In this document: piece by piece, positions 12,755-13,470 of the stretch
Position numbering within the stretch: the stretch's first letter is position 1
Layout of the letters: each line of letters begins with the position of its first letter
NCBI GenBank assembly: GCA_902797915.1
Contig: CADBUK010000118.1
Location: forward strand, 1-13,470
Source of the DNA: Oscillospiraceae bacterium
GTDB taxonomy: Bacteria; Bacillota; Clostridia; Oscillospirales; Acutalibacteraceae
Direction: 5' to 3'
DNA: 13,470 nucleotides
Made by a program: the position numbers and the translations under genes
The notes under the pieces: model-generated
Databases searched by the model: none
The model's input: the letters and a program-made list of their open reading frames with translations, nothing else
What the model was told of the DNA's origin: nothing

Positions 12755-13470
12755 ATGAATTTTGAAATATTAGCGCCTGCAGGTTCAAAGGAGGCGCTCA
12801 TTGCCGGCGTCAGATGCGGTGCAAATGCGGTTTATCTTGGCGGTAAATCGCTCAATGCGCGCAGGAATGCCGGCAATTTTAATGATGAGGAGTTAAAGGA
12901 AGCGGCGCAGTACTGCCGCGCAAGAGGCGTTAAGGTTTACTTAACGCTTAATACACTTTGCCGTGATGATGAGCTTGACGAAGCGCTTGATTTGGCGGAA
13001 TATGCGCTTTCCGTCGGCATAAGCGGGTTTATTATTCAGGATGTCGGCTTGGCGCGGGCAATAAAGAAAGCGCTTCCACAGGCAAAAATTCACGCCTCAA
13101 CCCAGATGAGCGTAATCAGCCCTGCGGGCGTTGCGGCGGTTAAGGAAATGGGCTTTTCCCGCGCGGTTCTGCCAAGGGAAATGACCGCAGAGGAAATCGC
13201 CGAAATCCGTAAAAGCACGGATTTGGAGCTTGAAATTTTTGTTCACGGCGCGCTTTGTATGAGCGTTTCGGGGCAGTGCTATCTTTCAGCAATGCTCGGC
13301 GGCAGAAGCGGAAACAGGGGGCTTTGCGCCCAGCCCTGCCGCCTTGCGTTTTCGGCGGACGGCAGCTCAAGCTGTGATTTGAGTTTAAAGGATTTAAGCC
13401 TTATCCGCGACTTAAAGAAAATCGGCGATTTGGGCGTAATCAGCCTTAAAATTGAGGGCAGGATGAAACG
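12755..13470 (+). CDS. U32 peptidase-family protein (3' end outside window)
   Basis: The first 238 residues are visible; the frame stays open to the window end. It begins MNFEILAPAGSKEALIAG and GANAVYLGGKSLNAR, the usual TIM-barrel opening of this family. It contains a complete U32 signature at 160-178 (EIFVHGALCMSVSGQCYLS), then GNRGLCAQPCR at 187-196 and ISLKIEGRMK at the end of the window. Cys168, Cys175, Cys191 and Cys195 match the cysteine set that binds iron-sulfur clusters in RlhA and TrhP. Those U32 members hydroxylate 23S rRNA or tRNA wobble uridine using prephenate-derived chemistry, so an RNA-hydroxylation role is more likely here than proteolysis; which RNA is not decidable from this part. 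ATG 12755 has only a weak GGGA upstream, so it probably depends on translation from zapA, 15 bases earlier. Confidence 0.92.
   Translation, partial: MNFEILAPAGSKEALIAGVRCGANAVYLGGKSLNARRNAGNFNDEELKEAAQYCRARGVKVYLTLNTLCRDDELDEALDLAEYALSVGISGFIIQDVGLARAIKKALPQAKIHASTQMSVISPAGVAAVKEMGFSRAVLPREMTAEEIAEIRKSTDLELEIFVHGALCMSVSGQCYLSAMLGGRSGNRGLCAQPCRLAFSADGSSSCDLSLKDLSLIRDLKKIGDLGVISLKIEGRMK

Overview
The window looks like a chromosomal segment of a low-to-mid GC Bacillota, most likely an anaerobic gut Clostridia of the Oscillospirales/Ruminococcaceae type. The evidence is strong AGGAGG ribosome binding sites, consensus sigma-A promoters, U-tract terminators, a T-box leader, and the gene families present (zapA next to a U32 peptidase, a DUF2975/HTH pair, a CDCPGC small protein, GH36). 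The species is an inference. No rRNA, tRNA, CRISPR array, transposase or phage gene was seen.

Layout, left to right. (1) 1-1489, plus strand: the C-terminal end of a probable surface protein, followed after one base by a CorA-type metal-ion transporter. A hairpin terminator separates it from a convergent gene. (2) 1589-3010, minus: a radical SAM/SPASM protein with its own promoter. (3) 3143-4728, minus: a three-gene operon of a RadC-like JAB/MPN protein, a small CDCPGC protein and a YbaK/ProX-type prolyl-tRNA editing protein, ending in a terminator. (4) 4842-5957, plus: a consensus promoter flanked by two near-identical palindromes, then a DUF2975 membrane protein, a small Cro/CI-type HTH regulator and a strong bidirectional terminator. 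(5) 5973-6200, minus: a 75-aa unrecognised protein. (6) 6201-7320: a repeat-rich intergenic region and a secreted CHAP-domain hydrolase whose only good ribosome binding site points at an ATT codon. (7) 7326-10089, minus: an asparagine operon of promoter, T-box leader with AAC specifier, asnS and asnA. (8) 10102-12238, minus: a GH36 alpha-galactosidase. It is transcribed divergently from zapA and the start of a U32 peptidase (12389 to the window end), with the two promoters overlapping at their -35 boxes.

Functional picture: most genes are housekeeping (tRNA charging and editing, asparagine synthesis, cell division, metal transport, sugar hydrolysis) and the regulatory DNA is unusually readable. 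The T-box ties both making asparagine and loading it onto tRNA to uncharged tRNA-Asn. The least understood system is the DUF2975-HTH pair, whose paired operators suggest autorepression of an uncharacterised membrane protein. The RadC homologue carries Arg where characterised RadC proteins have a conserved Glu, and the CHAP gene has an apparent non-canonical start. Both deserve a second look.
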